Assembly: GCF_947090775.1 (NCBI RefSeq)
Contig: NZ_OX352321.1
Coordinates: 310,001 to 374,000, forward strand
Length of the DNA stretch: 64,000 nucleotides
Direction: 5' to 3'
Source: Pseudarthrobacter sp. MM222
Lineage (GTDB): Bacteria > Actinomycetota > Actinomycetes > Actinomycetales > Micrococcaceae
Each line of letters begins with the position of its first letter. The stretch's first letter is position 1. This document shows, piece after piece, positions 34,403-42,365 of the stretch. The notes under the pieces were generated by a model, which did no database searches, was not told the origin of the DNA, and was given only the letters and a program-made list of their open reading frames with translations. A program made the position numbers and the translations under genes.

Positions 34403-35190
34403 CCCGCCACCGTGAACCCGCGATCCGTGTGCAGGGCATGGAGAAGTCGTACAAGGAATTGCACGTCCTGCGCGGCGTGGACTTCGAGGTGGCACCTGGC
34501 AGCATCTTCGCCCTCCTCGGCTCGAACGGAGCCGGAAAGACCACGATGGTGAAGATCCTGTCCACGCTGCTGACAGCAGACGCCGGCACAGCCACGGTGA
34601 ATGGATCCGATGTCACGACGGACCCGCTCCACGTTCGAGAGTCCATCAGTCTGACGGGACAGTTCGCTGCCGTCGATGAGATCCTCTCCGGGCGGGAGAA
34701 CCTGGTGTTGATTGCCAGACTGCGGCACCTGGACGACCCCGGCCAGGTGGCTGATGGTCTTCTCGCACAGTTCAACCTCGCCGATGCAGGTTCGCGAAAG
34801 GTGGCGACGTATTCCGGAGGCATGCGCCGACGCCTGGATATCGCCATGAGCCTGATTGGGGAGCCGAAGGTAATCTTCCTCGACGAGCCCACCACAGGGC
34901 TCGACCCCGAAGCCCGGATTGACGTGTGGCAAATCGTCAAGGGACTAGCGACGCAGGGGACCACCGTTCTGCTCACCACCCAGTACCTCGATGAAGCTGA
35001 GCAACTCGCAGACCGGATCGCCATCCTTCATCAGGGGCGCATCATCGCTAACGGCACCCTCGCCGAGCTGAAGCAACTCCTCCCGCCGGCAAAGGTCGAG
35101 TACGTCGAAAAGCAGCCCACCCTGGAGGATATCTTCCTCGCACTGGTGGGGAACGACGGCAAGGTCCAGTCAAGTAAGGAGAGGTCATGA
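34399..35190 (+). CDS. DrrA-like ABC exporter ATPase
   Basis: A 263-residue ATPase: Walker A LLGSNGAGKTTMVKI, signature YSGGMRRRLDIAMSLIGEP, Walker B VIFLDEPTTGLD and switch LLTTQYLDEAEQLADRI, which are typical of DrrA-type antibiotic exporters. The C-terminal tail is short. It is coupled to the DUF1048 gene upstream and to the permease downstream by four-base overlaps. Export of a drug or toxic compound is inferred. Confidence 0.93.
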   Translation: MTRHREPAIRVQGMEKSYKELHVLRGVDFEVAPGSIFALLGSNGAGKTTMVKILSTLLTADAGTATVNGSDVTTDPLHVRESISLTGQFAAVDEILSGRENLVLIARLRHLDDPGQVADGLLAQFNLADAGSRKVATYSGGMRRRLDIAMSLIGEPKVIFLDEPTTGLDPEARIDVWQIVKGLATQGTTVLLTTQYLDEAEQLADRIAILHQGRIIANGTLAELKQLLPPAKVEYVEKQPTLEDIFLALVGNDGKVQSSKERS

Positions 35191-35948
35191 GCGCACACTT
35201 CTTCGGAGACACGGCCGTGTTGCTGGGCCGCTCCATGCGTCACATCTTCCGCAGCGTGGACACCATCATCACCACGGCGATCACGCCGATCGCCCTCATG
35301 CTGCTATTTGTTTATGTGTTCGGCGGCGCAATCAAGACAGGCACCGGTAACTACGTCAATTACCTGTTGCCGGGAATCATGCTGATAGCGATAGCGTCGG
35401 GCATCGCATACACCGCCGTTCGGTTGTTCTCGGACATGCAGAGCGGCATTTTTGAGCGATTCCAGTCCATGCCGATCGCACGGTCGTCCGTGCTCTGGAC
35501 ACATGTTCTGACCTCGTTGGTTGCCAATGGGCTCTCGCTAGTGGTCATTGTGCTGGTAGCCCTCGTCATGGGGTTCCGCACATCGGCAAGCCCCCTGGAA
35601 TGGCTCGCTGTTGCCGGAATCTTGGCGCTGTTCACACTTGCACTTACCTGGCTCGCAATCATCGCCGGCCTATCGGCAAAGTCCGTGGACGGTGCCGGCG
35701 GATTTTCGTACCCGCTGATCTTCCTGCCGTTCATCAGTTCGGCTTTCGTCCCCACGGAGACCATGCCGGGTCCCGTGCGCGTCTTCGCCGAGAACCAGCC
35801 GGTCACGTCGATCGTCAACACGATCCAGGATCTGTTCGCACAACGACCGGTCGGCAACGACATTTGGATCGCCCTCGCATGGTGCGTTGGCATCCTCGTT
35901 CTCGCCTATGTGCTCGCCATGGCCGCCTACCGGCGCAGGATCGCCTAG
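35187..35948 (+). CDS. DrrB-like ABC exporter permease
   Basis: A 253-residue ABC-2 permease with six membrane spans (ABC2_membrane). MRHIFRSVDTIITTAITPIA leads into TM1, and GIFERFQSMPIARSSVLW is the characteristic coupling-helix region of the DrrB family. The C-terminus ends RRRIA. It closes the PadR-DUF1048-ATPase-permease cassette. Base composition across the cassette looks lower in GC than the neighbours by eye. Confidence 0.92.
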   Translation: MSAHFFGDTAVLLGRSMRHIFRSVDTIITTAITPIALMLLFVYVFGGAIKTGTGNYVNYLLPGIMLIAIASGIAYTAVRLFSDMQSGIFERFQSMPIARSSVLWTHVLTSLVANGLSLVVIVLVALVMGFRTSASPLEWLAVAGILALFTLALTWLAIIAGLSAKSVDGAGGFSYPLIFLPFISSAFVPTETMPGPVRVFAENQPVTSIVNTIQDLFAQRPVGNDIWIALAWCVGILVLAYVLAMAAYRRRIA

Positions 35949-36019
35949 GGGCGCCAAAGCGCTCCTGCAGCTGCCGTGCGCGGCATTCTTGCGCGACGGC
36001 GACGGCGATGAGCGGCCCC

Positions 36020-36046
36020 GCTGCCCTGGCCTCAGGCCAGGGCAGC
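36020..36046. terminator. Perfect bidirectional terminator with a stop codon in the loop
   Basis: GCTGCCCTGGCC and GGCCAGGGCAGC form a 12-pair perfect stem around TCA. On the minus strand the loop TGA is the stop codon of the HAD hydrolase. The structure also lies 71 bases past the efflux permease, so it can serve both convergent transcripts. Confidence 0.7.
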
Positions 36047-36697
36047 AGCCAGCTCGTCCAGCCCGGACACCGTGTAGTCCGGTGCCTGAAAATACGCCGG
36101 GTACTGCCCGCCGGGCCGGTTGATCCAAGCGGTGCCCAAGCCGGCCCTGGCGGCGCCGTGGATATCCCAGGGATGCACGGCGACCAGCAGCAACTCATCC
36201 GTCCCAGCGCCGCACGCCGACGCCGCGTACTCATACGCAGCTTTTCCCGGCTTCCAGGACTGTGCGTCCTCCACGGAGAGCAGCCGTTCAAAACTCTCCC
36301 TGAGACCGGCGGACGAAAGCAGGTTTTCTGCTAACTGGGTGGACCCGTTGCTCAAGGTTGTCAGCCGGTAACCGGCGGCTTTCAGAGCCTTGACCCCGTC
36401 AGGGACGTCCTCATGCAGTCCCAGGCCGGCCAGTCCTGCCATGACGTGCTCCACGGCAGCCTCGCGTCCCCTGGCCAGCTCCATCCCGGCGAACAAGCCG
36501 CGCAGGGCTTCGGCGCCGATGTCCGCGAAGGCACCGTTGTCTCCGGCTGCTGTGAGGGCGAAACCGTCGCGAAGCAGCGTGGCGAACCACAGTTTTGCCA
36601 GGTCTGCCGGTGCGCCCGCCTCGATGAACCGTTCTGCCATGGGGGACATGTCCGACAGGGTTTCGTTTACGTCAAAAAGGATGGTCGAGGGTTTCAT
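36032..36697 (-). CDS. Haloacid dehalogenase type II family hydrolase
   Basis: A 221-residue HAD-superfamily protein of the L-2-haloacid dehalogenase type: nucleophile Asp9 in ILFDVNETLSD, TTLSNGS (motif II), SVEDAQSWKPGKAAYEYA (Lys) and VHPWDIHGAARAGLGTAWI (motif IV). The catalytic motifs are all present. Many proteins of this type act on other substrates, so dehalogenation is a guess. The first ATG of the longer frame lacks a ribosome site; the one used lies after GGCGG. It lies 67 bases downstream of the CDF gene. Confidence 0.88.
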   Translation of the reverse strand: MKPSTILFDVNETLSDMSPMAERFIEAGAPADLAKLWFATLLRDGFALTAAGDNGAFADIGAEALRGLFAGMELARGREAAVEHVMAGLAGLGLHEDVPDGVKALKAAGYRLTTLSNGSTQLAENLLSSAGLRESFERLLSVEDAQSWKPGKAAYEYAASACGAGTDELLLVAVHPWDIHGAARAGLGTAWINRPGGQYPAYFQAPDYTVSGLDELAAALA

Positions 36698-36764
36698 GCG
36701 CGCACGGCCGCCTTTCGGGTGGGTGGTCACGATTTTCCTTCCGGTATCTGGTTGCCGGCAGCCC

Positions 36765-37697
36765 TCAGGCGTGCTGGTGGGCCTCATGCTCCGCGTGGCT
36801 CACGGGTTCCAGCTGGAACGTGCAGTGGTCCGTGTCGAAGTGCGAACCCAGGCAGCTGACCAGCTTGTCCAGCACACGGTCCGCCCCGCTGGCGCTCATG
36901 GCTGCGTCCTCAACCACCACATGGGCGGAAAATACCGGCACGCCGGAGGTGATGGTCCAGATATGGATGTCGTGGACGGACACCACCCCGTCCACGGCCA
37001 GAATGTGCTCCCGGATGAGATTTACGTCCACGCCCTTGGGGCACGCTTCGAGAAGGACGTCCACGACGTCGCGCAGCAGGTGCCAGGCCCGCGGCACGAT
37101 CATGAGCGCAATGAGGACCGAGGCGACCGTATCCGCCGCCTGGTAGCCCGTGACCAGAATGACAATCGCGGCGGCAATGACGGCGAAGGAGCCGAGCAGG
37201 TCGCCCAGCACCTCGAGATAGGCGCCCCGGACGTTGAGGCTTTCCTTCTGGGCGCCGCGGAGGATCAGCAGCGAGATCAGATTTGCGACGGCGCCGAGGA
37301 CGGCGGCGGCCAGCATGACGTCGGTCTGGACCTCCGGGGCTGAGCCGAGACGGCGGATCGCCTCGGTGACAATGACCACCGCGATGACGATCAGGACCAG
37401 CGCATTGGCCAGCGCCGCCAGGACTTCGGCGCGCTGGTAGCCGTAGGTGCGCTGATCGCTCGCCGGACGCTCGGCGATCCACGCCGCCACCAGGGCGATG
37501 GAGACGCCCGCGGCGTCCGAGAGCATGTGGCCGGCGTCGGCGAGCAGTGCCAGCGAACCCGACAGCAGGGCGCCGGCGATCTGGATTACGACGACGGCGA
37601 GAGTGATGCACAGGACGGCGACCAAACGCTTCCGATGCTTCGCTGTTCCAGTGCCGGAGGCGGCGATGCCGTGCGAGTGGCTGTGGTCGTGTCCCAT
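36765..37697 (-). CDS. CDF family metal cation exporter
   Basis: A 310-residue cation diffusion facilitator, Zn2+/Co2+ type (CzcD/ZitB-like). The N-terminus is His-rich (MGHDHSHSHG). The metal site is His57-x3-Asp61 in DAGHMLSDAAG of TM2, paired with the ExLGD region (LEVLGDLLGSF) of TM5; six spans then a cytoplasmic domain (VHDIHIWTITSG) with a His-rich tail. The start at MGHDH was chosen over an upstream ATG because the extra residues are unrelated to the family. The zincin gene lies ten bases upstream. Confidence 0.94.
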   Translation of the reverse strand: MGHDHSHSHGIAASGTGTAKHRKRLVAVLCITLAVVVIQIAGALLSGSLALLADAGHMLSDAAGVSIALVAAWIAERPASDQRTYGYQRAEVLAALANALVLIVIAVVIVTEAIRRLGSAPEVQTDVMLAAAVLGAVANLISLLILRGAQKESLNVRGAYLEVLGDLLGSFAVIAAAIVILVTGYQAADTVASVLIALMIVPRAWHLLRDVVDVLLEACPKGVDVNLIREHILAVDGVVSVHDIHIWTITSGVPVFSAHVVVEDAAMSASGADRVLDKLVSCLGSHFDTDHCTFQLEPVSHAEHEAHQHA

Positions 37698-37707
37698 GGT
37701 TATAAGG

Positions 37708-38181
37708 CTATCCCCAGCCGAGCTCATGCAGGCGGTCGTCGCTGATGCCGAAGTGGTGGGCAATCTCGTGCACCACCGTGACCGTGACCTCCTCGATCAC
37801 GTCCTCGCGGGAGGCGCAAATGTCCAGGATGGGCTGGCGGTAGATGGTGATGCGGTCCGGCAGGGAGCCGGCATCCCACCACGAATCCCGCTCTGTCAGC
37901 GGCACACCCTCGTAGAGGCCCAGCAGCACCGTGTCGGGGTCCTCTCCCCGCTGCGGCGTGTAGTCATCCTCGATGAAAATTGCCACATTGTTCATGGTCT
38001 TCGCCAGCTCTGGCGGGATCCGGTCCAGGGCGTCGCTCACCGCGGCCTCGAACTCGGCTTCCGACATCGGGAACGGCCGGGGATCCTCGCCGCTGACCTG
38101 GCCGCCGAGGTCCCCGTTGTGGTCCGCGTCCTCCGGGTCGGAAGGCACGATGGGGAGGCCGGGCGGCAGCGAAGCGGGCAT
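37708..38181 (-). CDS. Zincin-like metallopeptidase family protein
   Basis: A 157-residue protein of the zinicin_1/DUF1025 family. The zinc motif HEIAHH occupies residues 138-143 (HExxH), with the third ligand probably downstream in the short tail (DDRLHELGWG). The N-terminus is Pro/Asp-rich and disordered. Family members are small soluble metalloproteins found in most actinobacteria with no proven substrate. It may be coexpressed with the CDF exporter that starts 10 bases downstream. Confidence 0.92.
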   Translation of the reverse strand: MPASLPPGLPIVPSDPEDADHNGDLGGQVSGEDPRPFPMSEAEFEAAVSDALDRIPPELAKTMNNVAIFIEDDYTPQRGEDPDTVLLGLYEGVPLTERDSWWDAGSLPDRITIYRQPILDICASREDVIEEVTVTVVHEIAHHFGISDDRLHELGWG

Positions 38182-38216
38182 AGCTGAACTTTAGCGCCGA
38201 ACCCTGCCGTGAGCCG

Positions 38217-39233
38217 CTAGCGGGACCGCCGCCGGGTCAGCGCCACGCCCGCCAGGCAGATCACGCCGCCCACCAGGCCCCAGATCGTGGGAATCTCGCC
38301 CAGTACCAGCCATGAGATCAGGATGGTGGTGCCGGGCACCAGATAGGTGGTGGCGGCGAGCCGTCCGGCGTCGAGCAGGGACAGGGCGTAGGCCCAGGTG
38401 GTGAAGGCGATCGCGGTCGGGAAGATGCCGAGGTACACCAGACCGAGCGTGGCTGGCAAGGGGGCGGCCTGGAGTTCGGCGAGCAGCTGGCCGCTGAAGG
38501 GCAGGCAGCAGACGGCCCCGACCAGAATGCCGAACCAGGTGGCTTGGGCTGCGGGGATTTTCCGCAGCACGGGCTTCTGCACGATCACGCTGACCGCGGC
38601 GAGGGCGGCGGCAAGCAGGCACAGCAGCACGCCGGCGACATCCGCCGTCGACCGCTGCCCGGAACCGAGGGCAATCACCGCAACCCCGGCGAAGGCCACC
38701 AGGCTGCCGATGATCAGCCAGCGCGGGAACCCTTCCTTGAGGATGAGACCGGCCATGACCGCCACGAGGATGGGGTTGACGTTGATCAGCAGGGCGGCGG
38801 TGCCGGCGTCGAGCAGGTGTTCCGCGGCGTTCAGGGCGACGTTGTAGCCGCCAAACCACATGACGCCGTAGGCCAGGATGGGCCACCACTCGCGGCCCCT
38901 GGGCAGCGGGGTGTTTTTGCTGTTACTCCTCAGCTGTGGGAGCACCACGAGTCCCAGCACGACGGCGGCAATCGCCAGCCGGCCCAGCGTCAGCGGGCCG
39001 GGGGAGAAGTGGGGACCAACTGCGCGGATCCCCACGAAGGCGGACGCCCAGAGCACCACGGTGACCACACATGCGGCGATGCCGAGCCGGCTGATCTGGC
39101 CGGGCTGGCGCGGCGGGGTCGGGGATTTCCCAGGGGCAGCGGGCGGCGGCACTTCGTGGGTGCGCTTGTGCTGGGTGGTGTCCCGGTGGGTGCCTTCCGG
39201 GTTCGGGGAGCCTGTCTCGGCGGTTGTGGCCAT
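38217..39233 (-). CDS. EamA/DMT family transporter
   Basis: A 338-residue drug/metabolite transporter with ten predicted spans and two EamA repeats. The N-terminus is a 40-residue Pro/Thr-rich extension. The first repeat begins GIAACVVTVVLWASAFVGIR and the second around AAALAAVSVIVQKPVLRKIP. Substrates of this branch vary (metabolites, amino acids). It is transcribed leftward and the zincin gene follows 36 bases later. Confidence 0.9.
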   Translation of the reverse strand: MATTAETGSPNPEGTHRDTTQHKRTHEVPPPAAPGKSPTPPRQPGQISRLGIAACVVTVVLWASAFVGIRAVGPHFSPGPLTLGRLAIAAVVLGLVVLPQLRSNSKNTPLPRGREWWPILAYGVMWFGGYNVALNAAEHLLDAGTAALLINVNPILVAVMAGLILKEGFPRWLIIGSLVAFAGVAVIALGSGQRSTADVAGVLLCLLAAALAAVSVIVQKPVLRKIPAAQATWFGILVGAVCCLPFSGQLLAELQAAPLPATLGLVYLGIFPTAIAFTTWAYALSLLDAGRLAATTYLVPGTTILISWLVLGEIPTIWGLVGGVICLAGVALTRRRSR

Positions 39234-39322
39234 GCTGCCAATCTAGTCCGTGCCGCGTCCGGGCGGCTGGCGGAAATCGGCCACTTCTAGTCGAGTTCCT
39301 GCCATCCGCCGGACCAGCGGCC

Positions 39323-40204
39323 TCACCGGAGCACGTGCGCTGCGTCCTGGACCGCGGCGGCGACCTCGTCCAGGGCTGCCGAGCCGTGGCGCCACTGCTG
39401 CCAGTGCAGCGGCACATCGACGTGGCTTGAGGGGGCCAGCGCAGTAAGCCGCCGATGCTCCAGGTCGGCCGCGATTTCGATTTCCGGCAGCAGACCCCAG
39501 CCCATTCCGAGCCGGATGGCTTCGCCGAATTCGGAGGCGGCGGGGACGTAGTGGCGTGGCGGGTGCAGCGGCTTCCGGCTGATCTTGCGCAGGTAGCGGT
39601 CCTGGAGATCGTCCTTGCGGTCATAGCTCAGGACGGGAGCTGCGCCGAGCGTTTCTGCGGTCACGCCGGCGTCGAACCAGCGGCTGGCGAAGTTCGGGCT
39701 GCAGACCGGCAGGTAGCGCATGACGCCCAGCCGGCGGGACGAACAGCCGGGCGCGGGCTTGGCCGTGGTGGTGATCGCCGCAGCGGCGGCCCCGCTGCGG
39801 AGAAGCTCCAGCGAATAGTCCTGGTCCTCGCGCAGGATTTCCAGCTGCACCGAGCCGGCCACCGCGGCCAGGCCCGTCAGCGCCCAGGTGTGCAGCGAAT
39901 CGCTGTTGATTACCAGGATGAGCCGGGGCCCGGACTCGGCGGTGCCGGGCTCAAGTTCCTCGGCCAGGTCGGCGGAGAGCATGTCCAGTTGGCGGGCAAA
40001 GCGCACCACGGCCTGACCCGAGGAAGTGAGCTCCAGCGGACGTGTCCGCCGCAGTACCGGACGGCCAACTGCGACTTCCAGGGCGCGGACGCGCTGGCTG
40101 ACGGCCGAGGCGGTGACCAACAGGTGGCTTGCGGCTGCCTCGAAGCTTCCATGGTCGATGATGGCGGCCAGCGTCCGGGCCTGGTCGGGGTGGATATCGA
40201 TCAT
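39323..40204 (-). CDS. lysG: LysG/ArgP-type LysR regulator of lysine export
   Basis: A 293-residue LysR protein of the ArgP/IciA/LysG branch: HTH in LAAIIDHGSFEAAASHLLVT with the characteristic ASAVSQRVRALEVAVGRPVL, and the arginine/lysine sensing domain including LPVCSPNFASRW. It is divergent from the LysE-type exporter across a 68-base gap, the same arrangement as lysG-lysE in Corynebacterium glutamicum, where LysG with lysine, arginine or histidine activates export. Regulation of the exporter is inferred by that synteny. Confidence 0.9.
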   Translation of the reverse strand: MIDIHPDQARTLAAIIDHGSFEAAASHLLVTASAVSQRVRALEVAVGRPVLRRTRPLELTSSGQAVVRFARQLDMLSADLAEELEPGTAESGPRLILVINSDSLHTWALTGLAAVAGSVQLEILREDQDYSLELLRSGAAAAAITTTAKPAPGCSSRRLGVMRYLPVCSPNFASRWFDAGVTAETLGAAPVLSYDRKDDLQDRYLRKISRKPLHPPRHYVPAASEFGEAIRLGMGWGLLPEIEIAADLEHRRLTALAPSSHVDVPLHWQQWRHGSAALDEVAAAVQDAAHVLR

Positions 40205-40272
40205 TAGCTGAGCTTACGTCCCTGCAGAATCTTTAAGTGGTTTCATGGCTTACCTGCGCCTAGCGTGGAAGG

Positions 40273-40875
40273 GTGATCCTCTCAGCGTTTTCCGGCCTCG
40301 CCAGTGGCCTGTCCCTTATTGTCGCCATCGGTGCCCAGAATGCCTTTGTCCTGCGCCAAGGCATCCTTCGCTCCCACGTCGTCCTGGTTGTTGCCGTTTG
40401 CGCCGTCTCGGACCTCCTGTTGATTGTGCTGGGGGTAGCCGGCATCGGGGTCCTGATCGAGCGTGCTCCGGCGGTCCTCGACGTCGTGCGGTGGGCGGGC
40501 GCAGCCTTCCTTTTGGGCTATGGAGGCCTCGCCGCGATGCGGGCCGTCCGCGGCGCGCAGCTGGCCCAGCCGGGAGTCCGGCAAGGCGGCACACGCCTGG
40601 CGGCCCTCGGCACGTGCCTGTCCCTGACCTGGCTGAACCCGCACGTGTACCTGGACACCGTCCTGCTGCTGGGTTCCTTGGCCGGCACGCACGGGGCGGA
40701 GGGGCGGTGGTGGTTCGCGGCCGGAGCGGGACTGGGGAGCATCGCCTGGTTCGCGGCGCTCGGGGCCGGCGCGCGGTATCTTGCACCGCTGTTCGAGCGA
40801 CGGAACGCGTGGCGGGTGCTGGACGCCGGCATCGCCGCCGTCATGATCACCCTCGCCGTCCTGCTCGTGGCCTGA
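40273..40875 (+). CDS. lysE: LysE/ArgO family lysine-arginine exporter
   Basis: A 200-residue LysE/ArgO exporter with five to six spans. The N-terminus LSLIVAIGAQNAFVLRQGI matches the LysE signature (AIGAQNAFVLRQG), and LGTCLSLTWLNPHVYLDTVL is the second conserved block with the NPH motif. The GTG start follows GGAAGG. The lysG regulator lies head-to-head. It exports basic amino acids to prevent toxic build-up. Confidence 0.94.
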   Translation: MILSAFSGLASGLSLIVAIGAQNAFVLRQGILRSHVVLVVAVCAVSDLLLIVLGVAGIGVLIERAPAVLDVVRWAGAAFLLGYGGLAAMRAVRGAQLAQPGVRQGGTRLAALGTCLSLTWLNPHVYLDTVLLLGSLAGTHGAEGRWWFAAGAGLGSIAWFAALGAGARYLAPLFERRNAWRVLDAGIAAVMITLAVLLVA

Positions 40876-41058
40876 CCCGCCGCTTCCGCGCGCCGTGCGC
40901 TCCTGAAGTCGGCGCGACCGTCGATTTTGGATTATCCGGGGGTCTGCCCTTATAGTTTTATAGTCCCGTTCGGAGGAACCCGAAAGGACAAAAACGGAAG
41001 GCTTTGGCCCTTCATTTTTGCCCTTGTTTTATCGCGTGTTTAGTCGGATGGAGTTCTG
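40876..41058. other. Gap before the tRNA cluster
   Basis: No gene seen. GAAGGC and GCCCTTC followed by ATTTTT (near 41000-41024) could form a terminator for lysE; the promoter of the tRNA cluster was not identified with confidence. Confidence 0.4.
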
Positions 41059-41131
41059 GCCCCCATCGTCTAGCGGCCTAGGACACCGCCCTTTCACGGC
41101 GGCGGCACGGGTTCGAATCCCGTTGGGGGTA
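41059..41131 (+). tRNA. tRNA-Glu (anticodon TTC)
   Basis: A 73-base cloverleaf. The acceptor GCCCCCA pairs with TGGGGGT (one G-U), the anticodon stem CCGCC/GGCGG encloses CTTTCAC (anticodon TTC), and the T arm is ACGGG/CCCGT around TTCGAAT. CCA is not encoded. Confidence 0.96.
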
Positions 41132-41227
41132 CGCAAGGAACTGGTCAAACCGGGTGTGAAAGTCTGGTAGGCTAAAGGCCTTGAAAAATTGCAGTAGCGA
41201 TACTGCAGAGAAGCAAGAAAATAGCAA

Positions 41228-41301
41228 GGCCCTGTAGCGCAGTTGGTTAGCGCGCCGCCCTGTCACGGCGGAGGTCGCGGGTTCAAGTCCCGTCAGGGTC
41301 G
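41228..41301 (+). tRNA. tRNA-Asp (anticodon GTC)
   Basis: A 74-base cloverleaf. Acceptor GGCCCTG pairs with CAGGGTC, the anticodon stem CCGCC/GGCGG encloses CTGTCAC (anticodon GTC), and the T loop is TTCAAGT. CCA is not encoded. Confidence 0.96.
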
Positions 41302-41349
41302 CTCTGATTGCCAGAAGAAATTCCGGCTCTCATGGTGACAAGTCACCTA

Positions 41350-41425
41350 GGCTCTGTAGCTCAGTTGGTAGAGCGTTCGACTGAAAATCGAAAGGTCACC
41401 GGATCGACGCCGGTCGGAGCCACCA
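41350..41425 (+). tRNA. tRNA-Phe (anticodon GAA)
   Basis: A 76-base cloverleaf with encoded CCA. Acceptor GGCTCTG pairs with CGGAGCC (one U-G), the anticodon stem TTCGA/TCGAA encloses CTGAAAA (anticodon GAA). It is followed six bases later by a strong terminator that probably ends the tRNA transcript. Confidence 0.96.
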
Positions 41426-41430
41426 GCTAG

Positions 41431-41476
41431 AACCCCGCAGTTCCCAGTGTTTACACGGGAACGGCGGGGTTTTTTC
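41431..41476 (+). terminator. Intrinsic terminator after tRNA-Phe
   Basis: AACCCCGC pairs with GCGGGGTT, with an inner GTTCCC/GGGAAC stem, followed by a T6 tract. The loop region (GTTCCCAGTGTTTACA) recurs almost unchanged in the terminator at 42211-42253. Confidence 0.9.
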
Positions 41477-41599
41477 GGCGCCCCTTGTGCGCCCATGTGC
41501 AGGAACGCAGACGGGCCGCGGGAGCAGTGCAAACAAGGACACAGCCCGTCCTACGTGGCGGCATTAGGCTGTTGCTACGGTCCACTTCGAGGAGTACCG

Positions 41600-41947
41600 A
41601 TGATCGCCTGGCTTAGCACGTTTGTCCGCCGGCACCTGATCGCCGATGACCCGTGGCCCCAGTACTCCCACCTCGACCATGCCGACGGCCTGAACGGGGC
41701 AGCCATGAGCACGCGTGAGGAACTCGCCGCGATTGAAGCGCGGCTGACCGGGGACCAGAATGAGTCGGCAACCGGCGACGGCGCTCAGTCAGTCAGGGAC
41801 CGGACCTACCTCCTAGCCCTGGTGAGGCAACAGTCCGCGAAACTGGACGCCGTTGCCGGGTTGGTGGAACAAGCCGAGAAGAACGGGCAAGCGACCGTGT
41901 ACGCCCGCGAGGTTTCCGCAGCGATCACTGAACGAGCGGTGGCGTGA
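41600..41947 (+). CDS. Small phage-like hypothetical protein
   Basis: A 115-residue protein, start chosen at MIAWLST after GAGGAG; the longer open frame back into the terminator region is unlikely to be real. The N-terminal RRHLIADDPWPQYSHLDHADGL resembles short proteins found in actinophages and actinobacterial prophage remnants; the rest is an amphipathic helix (LLALVRQQSAKLDAVAGLVE). No integrase or other phage gene is nearby. It lies between the tRNA-Phe terminator and the candidate ncRNA, in a possible insertion flanked by similar terminators. Confidence 0.6.
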   Translation: MIAWLSTFVRRHLIADDPWPQYSHLDHADGLNGAAMSTREELAAIEARLTGDQNESATGDGAQSVRDRTYLLALVRQQSAKLDAVAGLVEQAEKNGQATVYAREVSAAITERAVA

Positions 41948-42001
41948 GGAGCCATCCCGACGACGCAGGCTCGCTTCGGGGCTGAGGCCTGCGGCGGACC
42001 G

Positions 42002-42030
42002 TTGCCTGCACGCTGACCTGCGGTTATCCT
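42002..42030 (+). promoter_or_regulatory. Promoter before the candidate ncRNA
   Basis: TTGCCT (42002-42007), a 17-base spacer and TATCCT (42025-42030). Spacing is ideal and both boxes differ from consensus at two positions. No start codon with ribosome site follows; two stem-loops and a terminator do. Confidence 0.5.
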
Positions 42031-42036
42031 AGCGGT

Positions 42037-42253
42037 GGGAGTGGCCCGACCAATCAAAACGGGGGAGGGCCACGCGGTATGTTCGCAATGCCGATTCCCG
42101 CACAGGCTGGCTCCATGGTCTCAAACGATGGAGCCAGCTTGGGGAACCGTTGGGCCATCGCCGCCTGACACCCGCCCGCGTCTTCGAATGATCCTCTGTC
42201 CAGCGCCTACAACCCCGCCGTTCCCAGCGTTTACAGGGGAGTTGCGGGGTTTT
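42037..42253 (+). ncRNA. Candidate structured non-coding RNA
   Basis: Roughly 217 bases between a promoter-like pair and an intrinsic terminator, with no supported ORF. Two perfect stems are visible: GTGGCCC (42041-42047) with GGGCCAC (42067-42073), and the 11-pair GCTGGCTCCAT (42106-42116) with ATGGAGCCAGC (42128-42138). The gap to the neighbouring Gls24 operon start is 113 bases, so a long leader of that operon is a possible alternative, but the terminator argues for a separate transcript. No known family (SRP RNA, RNase P, tmRNA, 6S) was recognised. Confidence 0.45.
42211..42253 (+). terminator. Intrinsic terminator of the candidate ncRNA
   Basis: AACCCCGC (42211-42218) pairs with GCGGGGTT (42244-42251), with an inner stem and a TTTT run. 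It is a near copy of the tRNA-Phe terminator at 41431. Confidence 0.8.
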
Positions 42254-42365
42254 GTCGTTGCCCGGGACCGGATCGCGTTATCCCCGGCTTTTCCATCGGC
42301 GGCACGCAGCCCTGTTGCCGCCGGCAGGGGCTAGGGTGGTGTCAAAGAGAAGGGGGGAGTGCCTC

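Noticed and set aside
40205..40272. Specific LysG binding site
   Set aside because: The gap must contain the operator by analogy, but no convincing dyad could be defined from a single sequence.
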